Under the pieces are notes generated by a model. That model saw nothing but the letters and a program-made list of their open reading frames with translations. It did no database searches and had not been told where the DNA came from. A program made the translations under genes and the position numbers. A DNA stretch of 64,000 nucleotides, taken from Granulicella paludicola. GTDB taxonomy: Bacteria > Acidobacteriota > Terriglobia > Terriglobales > Acidobacteriaceae. The DNA lies in contig NZ_JAGSYC010000023.1 in NCBI RefSeq assembly GCF_025685545.1, forward strand, positions 407,243 to 471,242, written 5' to 3'. This document shows, in pieces, positions 57,382 through 64,000 of this stretch (positions are counted from its first letter, which is position 1; each line of letters begins with the position of its first letter).

Positions 57382-57816
57382 TTACTTGGCAGCAACCGGA
57401 GCAACGAAGCCCGGACGCACAACAAACGTGGTCTTGAGACCAAGCTTGTGCGAAGCCAGACGCATCGCTTCCTTCGCGATCTCGACCGGAACGCCTTCCA
57501 TCTCGAACAGGATCTTGCCGGGGCGAACAACAGCAACCCAGTGATCCGGAGCTCCCTTACCCTTACCCATACGGGTTTCGGCAGGCTTCTTCGTGATTGG
57601 CTTGTCCGGGAACAGGCGAAGCCAAACCTTGCCACCACGCTTGATGAAGCGGGTCATCGCGATACGTGACGCTTCGATCTGGCGGTCGGTGATGTAACCG
57701 CACTCCATGACCTTGAGGCCGTAATCGCCGAACGAGATGTCGGAACCGCGCCACGCCTTGCCGCACATGCGGCCGCGCTGCTGTTTGCGGTACTTAACTT
57801 TCTTGGGAAGAAGCAT
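57382..57816 (-). CDS. rplP: Ribosomal protein uL16
   Basis: 144 residues. [20 protein letters not shown], then [20 protein letters not shown] and [20 protein letters not shown]. Near the peptidyl-transferase centre and A-site tRNA. Confidence 0.97.
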   Translation of the reverse strand: MLLPKKVKYRKQQRGRMCGKAWRGSDISFGDYGLKVMECGYITDRQIEASRIAMTRFIKRGGKVWLRLFPDKPITKKPAETRMGKGKGAPDHWVAVVRPGKILFEMEGVPVEIAKEAMRLASHKLGLKTTFVVRPGFVAPVAAK

Positions 57817-57888
57817 TGTTCAAATCCTTTTAGGTTATCCCCGGTACATCGAACACCGAGGGGTTTTGCCAGATCGCCCCATCAGGAG

Positions 57889-58056
57889 CTACCCGGAGAT
57901 CAAGGCGCGTACGTGTGCCTGATCCAGCGAAGAGAACGCGCCAAAACGAATGACTGGGGCGACTCGTGAATACAGAATGTGACCCTTGGAGCTTGCCGCA
58001 TTAGTCCGATAGAACGAGACCAGCGCTGAACGAAAGATGGCCTCAACATCCGGCAC
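57889..58056 (-). CDS. Possible small gene or gene remnant between rpsC and rplP
   Basis: A 55-codon frame from a GTG at 58056, with product MPDVEAIFRSALVSFYRTNA continuing to HVRALISG. Composition looks protein-like. Just upstream another frame reads LDEFGPESVRRLAETSVEF before a stop, so this may be the back part of an older, frameshifted gene. No ribosome-binding site. I would not bet on it being expressed. Confidence 0.3.
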   Translation of the reverse strand: MPDVEAIFRSALVSFYRTNAASSKGHILYSRVAPVIRFGAFSSLDQAHVRALISG

Positions 58057-58122
58057 ATCTAAAACTCGACCGAGGTCTCTGCCAGTCGCCTGACAGACTC
58101 AGGGCCAAACTCATCAAGTGTA

Positions 58123-58156
58123 CCAAAAAGATGTGGATTTCTCCAGATCTTTTTGG
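58123..58156 (-). other. A/T-rich hairpin in the rpsC-rplP spacer
   Basis: CCAAAAAGAT pairs with ATCTTTTTGG, plus TGG/CCA inside, one mismatch. In the minus-strand transcript the stem ends in TTTTTGG. Possibly an internal attenuator or terminator. Confidence 0.5.
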
Positions 58157-58166
58157 ACGAACTTGG

Positions 58167-58220
58167 AGCAGGAAACCGGAGCATTGCTACTCCCTGTTCC
58201 CTGCTCCCTATTTCCTGCTC
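58167..58220 (-). repeat. Class B element (CCCTATT type) behind rpsC
   Basis: Arm GAGCAGGAAACCGGAG faces CTCCCTG, TTCCCTG, CTCCCTA, TTTCCTG, CTC. Abuts the rpsC stop codon. Confidence 0.85.
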
Positions 58221-58892
58221 TTAGAACGCACCCGAAGTGACGGTCTCAGCGGGCTTGCGCTTCTTCTGCTCGTAGATATCGCCACGGTACACCCAGGTCT
58301 TGACGCCGATGATGCCGTACGTCGTGTGCGCCTCGGAGAAGCCGTAGTCGATGTCCGCGCGCAGCGTGTGCAGCGGCAGGCGACCCTGCAGGTACCACTC
58401 GGAGCGAGCGATTTCATTGCCGTTCAGACGGCCCGAAACTCGGACCTTGATGCCCTTGCAACCGAAACGCAGAGCCGAATCCACGCTCTTACGCATCGCG
58501 CGACGGAACGAAACACGCTTCTCGAGCTGCAGAGCGATGTTCTCCGAAACGAGCTGAGCGTCGAGCTCCGGCTTGTTCACCTCGAGGATGTCGATGAACA
58601 CCTCGCGGCTGGTGCGCTTCTGGATGTCGGCCTTGAGCTTGTCGATCTCGGCGCCCTTGCGGCCGATGATGATGCCCGGACGTGCTGTGCGGATGATCAA
58701 ACGCAGCTTGTTACCAGGACGCTCGACCTCAACGGACGAAACACCGGCGGCCTTCAGCTTCTCGCGAAGCTCAGCCTTCAGCTTGACGTCTTCGATGAGG
58801 AGCTTGTCATAGCCGCGCTCTACGAACCAGCGCGACTTCCAGGGCTTGTTGACCCCTAGACGGAATCCATAAGGATGGACTTTCTGTCCCAT
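58221..58892 (-). CDS. rpsC: Ribosomal protein uS3
   Basis: 223 residues. [22 protein letters not shown] domain [20 protein letters not shown]; and the C-domain [20 protein letters not shown]. mRNA-entry side of the 30S subunit. Normal length. Confidence 0.97.
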   Translation of the reverse strand: MGQKVHPYGFRLGVNKPWKSRWFVERGYDKLLIEDVKLKAELREKLKAAGVSSVEVERPGNKLRLIIRTARPGIIIGRKGAEIDKLKADIQKRTSREVFIDILEVNKPELDAQLVSENIALQLEKRVSFRRAMRKSVDSALRFGCKGIKVRVSGRLNGNEIARSEWYLQGRLPLHTLRADIDYGFSEAHTTYGIIGVKTWVYRGDIYEQKKRKPAETVTSGAF

Positions 58893-59002
58893 AATTTCCT
58901 TCTTTTCTCACCATCTCCGGTTGAGCCGGGTGGTGGACTACACGGATTTTGTGGCCGGCCCAGTCGAAACCCGACCGGCTCACTCACCAATACTTCTTCA
59001 AA

Positions 59003-59078
59003 GTTGTCAGCTCAGAGTTGTCAGTGGCAGACATCGAAGTGCTTACCACTGAGAACGGAGAACTGAGAACTCACAACT
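59003..59078 (-). repeat. Class B heptamer inverted repeat behind rplV
   Basis: GTTGTCA, GCTCAGA, GTTGTCA on one arm and ACTGAGA, ACGGAGA, ACTGAGA, ACTCACA on the other. Its end overlaps the rplV stop codon by a base or two. Confidence 0.85.
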
Positions 59079-59601
59079 ACTTCGCGGCTGCAGCCTTCTT
59101 CGCAGGTGCCTTCTTGGCAGCGGCTTTCTTCGCCGGAGCCTTCTTGGCAGCCTTCTTCGCAGGCGACTTCTTCGCCACCGGCTCTGCTGCCACGGGGGCG
59201 TTCAGGGCCTCCATCTCAGCTGCAGACTTCTTCTCTGCCACCGTGATGATGATGTGCGCGATGCGACGCTGGTAACGGAACGCGCGACCCATGGGAGCAG
59301 GGCGGATGCGCTTCATGCGCGGGCCTTCATTGGCCACGGCAGTCTTCACGTAAAGGTTGTCGACGTCCACATCGAGCCCTTTTTCGCTCGAAAGGTAGAC
59401 GGCGTTCTGGATGGCCGAGCGCAGGACCTTCTCCACAACCGGCGCGATGCGCTTGTTGGTGAAGGCTACGGTGTTGATGGCCGCTTCCACGCGCAGGCCC
59501 TTGATCAGGTCAAGCACCAGCTTGGCCTTCTGAGGGCTGGTCCGCTGGAATTTGGCCTCGGCGCGGAACTCAGGAATTTTGGGTTCGATCTTCTTATGCA
59601 T
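59077..59601 (-). CDS. rplV: Ribosomal protein uL22 with long Lys/Ala tail
   Basis: 174 residues from the ATG at 59601 (AAGGA upstream); an earlier Met five codons up is possible. The core (about 1-125) is normal: RTSPQKAKLVLDLIKGLRVE and GPRMKRIRPAPMGRAFRYQR, with the tunnel-lining hairpin. The last about 45 residues are an AKKAPAKKAAAKK-type low-complexity tail, resembling histone H1 or HU-like tails; L22 is usually about 110-120 residues. Confidence 0.95.
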   Translation of the reverse strand: MHKKIEPKIPEFRAEAKFQRTSPQKAKLVLDLIKGLRVEAAINTVAFTNKRIAPVVEKVLRSAIQNAVYLSSEKGLDVDVDNLYVKTAVANEGPRMKRIRPAPMGRAFRYQRRIAHIIITVAEKKSAAEMEALNAPVAAEPVAKKSPAKKAAKKAPAKKAAAKKAPAKKAAAAK

Positions 59602-59680
59602 TGCGATGTCCTTCAAAGCTCAAACGAAAAGCTCTTCGTAGCTATAAATTTGAAAAGCGGAAAAACCTTACGGTCTTTCT

Positions 59681-59965
59681 TTACTTGGCCTTCGCCGAAT
59701 CGCCACCCTTAGCAGTGTGGCCCTTGAATGTGCGCGTTGCTGAGAACTCGCCCAGCTTGTGGCCGACCATGTTTTCCGTGCAGTACACCGGAATGAACTT
59801 GCGGCCGTTGTGCACGGCGATCGTGTGGCCGACCATGTCGGGATGGATCGTCGAGCGGCGCGACCAGGTGCGCAGCACCTTCTTGTCGTTTGCCGCATTC
59901 ATCGCATCGATCTTGACCATAAGGTGGGCGTCGATGAACGGGCCCTTCTTCGTTGAGCGTGACAT
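59681..59965 (-). CDS. rpsS: Ribosomal protein uS19
   Basis: 94 residues. [20 protein letters not shown], then [20 protein letters not shown] and [20 protein letters not shown]. Complete. Confidence 0.97.
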   Translation of the reverse strand: MSRSTKKGPFIDAHLMVKIDAMNAANDKKVLRTWSRRSTIHPDMVGHTIAVHNGRKFIPVYCTENMVGHKLGEFSATRTFKGHTAKGGDSAKAK

Positions 59966-60104
59966 ATCTTTGAAACTCCATGCGCGGCTCGCACCGCGGG
60001 TACTCGATACAACGAATCGCAGGAAGAGGGCTGCGACTTGGTTTTGTCCTTATGCCATCCGTCTCTCGACGAACGCTCTCCCGGACGCTGATTAAAGCAA
60101 AGTC

Positions 60105-60140
60105 AAGGAGTGGAGAGTATCTTCTACTCCTCACTCCTTA
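60105..60140 (-). repeat. Class B-like inverted repeat behind rplB
   Basis: AAGGAGTG (60105-60112) pairs with CACTCCTT, inside GAGTA with TACTC. Ends 7 nt from the rplB stop codon. Related in composition to the sodC copy. Confidence 0.75.
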
Positions 60141-60147
60141 CCCTCCG

Positions 60148-60978
60148 CTACTTACCTTTATTGCGACGCTGCACGATGAACACATCCGTGCGCTTGTTGT
60201 TACGCGTCTTGTATCCACGCGTCGGCTGACCCCACGGCGTCACTGGGTGACGTCCGCCTGAGGTCTTACCTTCACCACCACCGTGCGGGTGATCGACCGG
60301 GTTCATCGACACACCACGGTTGGCAGGACGGATGCCCTTCCAACGGTTGCGGCCGGCCTTACCGATCGTGACGTTCTCGTGGTCAGTGTTACCTACCTGG
60401 CCGATCGTCGCCATGCACTCTACGAGCACCTTGCGGGTCTCGCCGGAGGGCAGCTTCAGGAGAGCGTAGTCGCCTTCCTTCGCGATCAGGTTTACCTGTG
60501 CGCCAGCCGAGCGTGCCATCTGCGCGCCCTTACCAGGACGCAGCTCGATGTTGTGCACGATCGTACCGGTCGGGATGTTCTTCAGCGGCAGCGCATTGCC
60601 GACCAGGATGTCGGCCTCAGGGCCGCTCATGATCGACTGGCCAACCTTCAGGCCAACCGGCTGGATGATGTAACGCTTCTCGCCGTCAGCATAGTTGATC
60701 AGAGCGATGCGCGAGCTGCGGTTCGGATCGTACTCAATGGTCGCTACGGTGCCGGGGATGCCGAACTTCTCGCGCTTGAAGTCGATCAAACGAAGCTTCT
60801 GCTTGTGGCCGCCACCCTGGTGACGGATCACCAGCTTACCCATGTTGTTACGGCCGCCCGTGCGGGGCTTGACCGTCAAAAGGGGCTTGTACGGCTTGTC
60901 TGTCGTGATGTCGTCGTTCACCAGCTTCGTCTGGAAGCGGAGTGTCGGCGTAATCGGTCGGAATGATTTGATTGGCAT
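60148..60978 (-). CDS. rplB: Ribosomal protein uL2
   Basis: 276 residues. [20 protein letters not shown] then [21 protein letters not shown]-terminal [20 protein letters not shown] contains the peptidyl-transferase-near His. Complete. Confidence 0.98.
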   Translation of the reverse strand: MPIKSFRPITPTLRFQTKLVNDDITTDKPYKPLLTVKPRTGGRNNMGKLVIRHQGGGHKQKLRLIDFKREKFGIPGTVATIEYDPNRSSRIALINYADGEKRYIIQPVGLKVGQSIMSGPEADILVGNALPLKNIPTGTIVHNIELRPGKGAQMARSAGAQVNLIAKEGDYALLKLPSGETRKVLVECMATIGQVGNTDHENVTIGKAGRNRWKGIRPANRGVSMNPVDHPHGGGEGKTSGGRHPVTPWGQPTRGYKTRNNKRTDVFIVQRRNKGK

Positions 60979-61046
60979 TGCTTAATCCTTTGCCGCGCTT
61001 GTACTTCAATTTCTTTGTCAGCGCGATACGTGGTGCTTGGTTTTCG

Positions 61047-61111
61047 GTTGTCAGTCTCAGTTATCAGAGCGCCGGAGCATCTACTGAGAACTGAGAACTG
61101 ACAACGCACAA
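61047..61111 (-). repeat. Class B heptamer inverted repeat behind rplW
   Basis: GTTGTCA, GTCTCA, GTTATCA versus ACTGAGA, ACTGAGA, ACTGACA, ACGCACA. Abuts the rplW stop codon. Confidence 0.85.
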
Positions 61112-61405
61112 CTAAATCTCTGCTGCGAAATCAGGAACCTTCTCACCGGCCTTCAGGCGCACATACGCCTTCTTCCAGTCAGGGAGGTAGCCGGAAAACT
61201 TGCCGCGGCGGCGTTCCTTACCCACAACGCTCGCGGTGCGGATCGATCCGACCTTCACGTTGAAGAGGTGCTCCACAGCCTGCTTGATCTCGGTCTTGCT
61301 TGCGTTGGCCGCAACCTCGAACACGAGCGAACCTTCTACCTCACGGGTGGTCAGGGCCTTCTCGGTAATCAGGGGGCGACGAATGACGTTATATACGGTA
61401 GGCAT
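61112..61405 (-). CDS. rplW: Ribosomal protein uL23
   Basis: 97 residues from the ATG at 61405, one base after the rplD stop, with GGAGG upstream. NVIRRPLITEKALTTREVEG, then VEHLFNVKVGSIRTASVVGK. Docking site for trigger factor and SRP at the tunnel exit. Confidence 0.96.
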   Translation of the reverse strand: MPTVYNVIRRPLITEKALTTREVEGSLVFEVAANASKTEIKQAVEHLFNVKVGSIRTASVVGKERRRGKFSGYLPDWKKAYVRLKAGEKVPDFAAEI

Positions 61406-61406
61406 G

Positions 61407-62075
61407 TTATGCAGCCTCCTTCTCCGCATGCTTGCGCTTTGCGGTGTTCTTCTTCAGCGTCTCCTGCAGAGTCGCAAACGCAGCCTTCGAGAAGATCGCG
61501 TGCTCATAGCGGAGAAGATCGTACGGGTGAACCTCGGACGAGAGAACGAGCTCAACGCCGTCCAGGTTACGCGAACCCAGGTACAGCTTCTCGTTCAGCT
61601 CCTGCGACGTCTCCACCAGCAGAGCTGTCTTCTTCGCGTCCAGCGTGTTCAACGCCGTGCGGATCGCCTTGGTCTTGATCTCGGCAACCTCAAAGTTGTC
61701 GACGATGACCAACAGGCCGTCGTTGATCTTAGAAGCGATCGCCGAACGCAGAGCGCCCATCAGCTTCTTCTTCGGGAACTGGTACTCGTAGCTGCGCGGC
61801 TGAGGTCCGTGGACCGTACCGCCGCCACGCCAGAGAGGCGTACGGATCGAACCGACACGAGCACGGCCCGTGCCCTTCTGCTTCCAGAGCTTCTTACCCG
61901 CGCCGCTTACCGCCTTGCGGTTCTTGGTCGCTGCCGTACCCTGGCGAAGCGAAGCACGGTAGTGCTTCACCGCCTCCCAAAGCAGGGCCTCGTTGACCTC
62001 GGCTGCAAAGATCTCGTCCAGCTCGAAAGAGCCGACAGACTTGCCTGCCAGGTTCACTACATTGATGTTTGCCAT
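61407..62075 (-). CDS. rplD: Ribosomal protein uL4
   Basis: 222 residues from the ATG at 62075. The extended loop GAGKKLWKQKGTGRARVGSI and TPLWRGGGTVHGPQPRSYEY reach into the exit tunnel. In gamma-proteobacteria L4 represses this operon; no such leader structure was tested here. Confidence 0.97.
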   Translation of the reverse strand: MANINVVNLAGKSVGSFELDEIFAAEVNEALLWEAVKHYRASLRQGTAATKNRKAVSGAGKKLWKQKGTGRARVGSIRTPLWRGGGTVHGPQPRSYEYQFPKKKLMGALRSAIASKINDGLLVIVDNFEVAEIKTKAIRTALNTLDAKKTALLVETSQELNEKLYLGSRNLDGVELVLSSEVHPYDLLRYEHAIFSKAAFATLQETLKKNTAKRKHAEKEAA

Positions 62076-62175
62076 CGTTACTTCGCTTTCCGTGCCTGTC
62101 ATCGGTGCGACAGGCCCTAACGCTGTTAGGCTGCGGAACTCGCTCTGTTCTGCGCGCAGCTTGTTGCTCTAAATC

Positions 62176-62219
62176 TGGCGGACGACGTTTTGCGGCGAAG
62201 CCGCGTCCCGCCGTCCGCA
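62176..62219 (-). other. Hairpin behind rplC stop
   Basis: GCGGACG and CGTCCGC arms with an inner GCGGC-GAA-GCCGC hairpin, about 6 nt after the rplC stop. Not class A or B but in the same place. Confidence 0.55.
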
Positions 62220-62224
62220 CAGGA

Positions 62225-62950
62225 CTACTTCTTCTTAGCGGAAGCCTTCTTGGAAGCCTTGAGAGCATCCTTCGTGGCTGCACCGGCAAATCCACGACGC
62301 TCACGCGGCGGAGTCTTCGCCTTCGAAACCAGAACGTACCCATCACGAGCGCCCGGAACCGCACCCTCAACGAGGAGGAGGTTGTCCTCGGCGTCGATGC
62401 CGCGGATACGCAGGTTGCGCACCGTCACCTGGTTCGTTCCCATGTGACCCGGCATGCGCTGGCCCGGGAAAACACGCGACGGAAACGACGAGGCGCCGAT
62501 CGAACCCTGCACCTGGAACATGTGACCGTGAGACTTGGGTCCGCCGCCGAAGCCGTGGCGACGAATGACGCCAGCGAAGCCGCGGCCCTTCGAGTTGCCA
62601 ATGACATCAACGAAACGCGACTCGTTGAAGATCTCAACGGTGATGCGGTCGCCAGCTTTGGCAGCTTCCTGGCCTTCAGCAACGTACTCGAGTTCCACTT
62701 CGCGAATCTCGCGAACCGGAGGAACATCGGACTTTGCGAAGTGGCCGGTCATGGCCTTGTTTACCTTCGAAGCCTTCACGAACTCAACGAGACCGATCTG
62801 GGCAGCTTCATAGCCGTCCGTCTGCATCGTCTTGAGCTGCGTGATCACACACGGACCGACCTTCAGCACCGTTACGGGATGAACCAGACCCGCATCGTCG
62901 AATACCTGGGTCATGCCGATCTTCTTACCGAGAATTCCTACAACTGACAT
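62225..62950 (-). CDS. rplC: Ribosomal protein uL3
   Basis: 241 residues. MSVVGILGKKIGMTQVFDDA and the central extension KGRGFAGVIRRHGFGGGPKS, GSIGASSFPSRVFPGQRMPG. The C-terminal about 25 residues are a Lys/Ala-rich tail (KDALKASKKASAKKK). Confidence 0.97.
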   Translation of the reverse strand: MSVVGILGKKIGMTQVFDDAGLVHPVTVLKVGPCVITQLKTMQTDGYEAAQIGLVEFVKASKVNKAMTGHFAKSDVPPVREIREVELEYVAEGQEAAKAGDRITVEIFNESRFVDVIGNSKGRGFAGVIRRHGFGGGPKSHGHMFQVQGSIGASSFPSRVFPGQRMPGHMGTNQVTVRNLRIRGIDAEDNLLLVEGAVPGARDGYVLVSKAKTPPRERRGFAGAATKDALKASKKASAKKK

Positions 62951-63015
62951 ACTTCCCTTTCCTCATCATGCGAGCGTTGAGCGCCTGCACTGTAGGTAAA
63001 ACAAATTCATTTTGC

Positions 63016-63049
63016 ATTGTCATCCTGAGCGGAGCGAAGAACCTGCTTC
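63016..63049 (-). repeat. Class A hairpin repeat behind rpsJ
   Basis: Plus strand ATTGTCATCCTGAGCGGAGC then GAAGAACCTGC. Arms match less well here (TCCT/AGAA). Ends 21 nt from the rpsJ stop. Confidence 0.82.
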
Positions 63050-63070
63050 ACTCGAATCGGCGACAATCCG

Positions 63071-63388
63071 TTACTTGGTGACCGTCTTGATCTCGACGTC
63101 CACACCAGCCGGCAGATCGAGCTTCATCAGCGCGTCCACGGTCTGCTGCGTCGGCTCGAGAATGTCGATAAGGCGCTTGTGCGTGCGGATCTCAAAAGCC
63201 TCGCGCGACTTCTTGTCGACGTGGGGCGAGCGCAGCACGCAATACTTGTTCTTGATCGTCGGAAGTGGAATTGGTCCTGCGACCTGTGCTCCCGTACGCT
63301 TCGCGGTCTCAACGATCTCGCCGGTGGACGTATCGAGGACGCGGTAGTCATATGCCTTCAGGCGGATACGAATGCGCTGTTGCGCCAT
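63071..63388 (-). CDS. rpsJ: Ribosomal protein uS10
   Basis: 105 residues. [40 protein letters not shown] and [20 protein letters not shown]. First gene of the S10 operon; also NusE in transcription antitermination. Confidence 0.98.
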   Translation of the reverse strand: MAQQRIRIRLKAYDYRVLDTSTGEIVETAKRTGAQVAGPIPLPTIKNKYCVLRSPHVDKKSREAFEIRTHKRLIDILEPTQQTVDALMKLDLPAGVDVEIKTVTK

Positions 63389-63577
63389 GGGTGTACTGCT
63401 TTCTGACCTTAAAGCAAAGATCGGTTAGGAGTGATGCACTGGCGATGAACATCTACACCGGCCAGGGCCCCTCTTTGTGTCGGGGAACGTGTATTGCTAC
63501 GTGGGTTCCAGATTGCCCGCTTTTCAGCTTGAGCCTGTCGGGGATGCACCGCAAGGCGCACTCATCCCAACCGGACT

Positions 63578-63628
63578 AGATTATCAACCTGTGGAAGAAA
63601 TTACAAGCTTTTCTGCTAGGGAAGTCAA
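63578..63628 (-). promoter_or_regulatory. Two overlapping promoters for the S10 operon
   Basis: On the minus strand: TTGTAA (63601-63606) and TAATCT (63578-63583) with a 17-bp spacer; and TTGACT (63623-63628) and TGTAAT (63600-63605), also 17 bp. They overlap, the -10 of the upstream one covering the -35 of the other. Transcription from the first would start about 180 nt before rpsJ, leaving a long leader. Confidence 0.6.
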
Positions 63629-63679
63629 AGAAAGCTGGTTCTCCTCGGCCATCGTCCCATTTCCGCAGCGCGTCCTTTC

Positions 63680-63761
63680 TTCGTCATTCTCGGTTGAGCC
63701 CTTTGTCATTCCCTAGCTCTCTCCCTTTTGTCATTCCGTAGCGCAGCGAAGGAATCTGCAT
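63680..63761 (-). repeat. Class A repeats, two partial and one full copy, upstream of S10 operon
   Basis: Truncated GTCATTCTCGG (about 63682) and TTTGTCATTCCC (about 63702), then a full copy TTTTGTCATTCCGTAGCGCA followed by GCGAAGGAATCTGCAT (63726-63761), nearly identical to the gatC-gatA copy. Confidence 0.82.
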
Positions 63762-64000
63762 TGGCTCTGCAGGACGCCCGTCTCTCCCAGTCGCTTGCCC
63801 TGCCGGGTGCCCCGTTCATGGCGACAGCATGACCCTCGGCATGAGCGCGGAACAGGCTGCCGAGCCTCACCCAAATTCCTGTCAAGCCCCTAAACCGGCG
63901 TGGCTACGAAATCCCCAACAACCACGCTGGTTTTCACGCAAGAGATATTTGCATGTTCACTACTTCCAACTCGCTATAATGGAAATAGAGAACAAAAAGC
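63762..64000. other. Non-coding end of window; possible promoter on plus strand
   Basis: No gene seen. TATAAT at 63975-63980 could be the -10 box of a plus-strand gene beyond the window, but no matching -35 is clear. tuf or rpsG/fusA are not found within the 612 bp before rpsJ. Confidence 0.35.

Noticed and set aside
63885..63900. TTGACA on the minus strand as S10 promoter -35
   Set aside because: No acceptable -10 box at 16-18 bp; better promoters lie at 63578-63628.

Overview
The window looks like chromosomal DNA of an acidobacterium of the Acidobacteriaceae type (Terriglobus, Granulicella and Edaphobacter are the genera I would compare first). The basis is GC-rich coding sequence, the look of the 16S gene on the minus strand, and gene content: TonB receptor, beta-barrel protein, LiaF-like and DUF4097 envelope proteins, GMC oxidoreductase, bacteriophytochrome. 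The genus is inference; the 16S gene at 36808-38309 would settle it.

Layout. 1-8255: accessory and housekeeping genes: a GH28 pectinase cut by the window edge, an FmdE-like protein, a minus-strand run gmhB-like / DUF721 / gatC / gatA / TonB receptor, then a thioredoxin-fold protein and a beta-carbonic anhydrase. 8384-15936: a histidine operon that opens with an unannotated-looking His-rich leader peptide and attenuator, then hisI, hisG, hisD, hisC, hisB, hisH and hisF, interleaved with five small unknown genes, four of them membrane proteins. hisA and hisE are not here. 16028-27041: an MFS permease, heme oxygenase plus bacteriophytochrome kinase, an FAD oxidase, a carboxylesterase, an MA-type peptidase, thymidine kinase and Cu/Zn superoxide dismutase. 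27231-31917: an envelope-stress-like module of ECF sigma factor (interrupted by an in-frame TAA), anti-sigma factor, and two LiaF-like membrane proteins.

32693-39329: a complete rRNA operon on the minus strand (16S, tRNA-Ile, tRNA-Ala, 23S, 5S, terminator). Upstream of it lies a striking promoter array: five 61-62 bp tandem units, each carrying its own -35/-10 pair, plus one distal and one proximal promoter. 39438-48300: mixed metabolic genes (MarC, ilvE, NDH-2, aldo/keto reductase, ChrA, GMC oxidoreductase).

48433-63388: the S10-spc ribosomal protein operon on the minus strand, rpsJ to secY-adk-map. Its spacers are unusually long and most hold one of two small repeat types (a covarying REP-like hairpin, or inverted arrays of degenerate heptamers). 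Nearly all of these sit within 0-24 bp after the stop codon of the gene upstream in the transcript. The same elements follow the stop codons of hisI, sodC and gatC. This stop-codon-anchored repeat system and the rRNA promoter array are the two observations I consider most worth following up.
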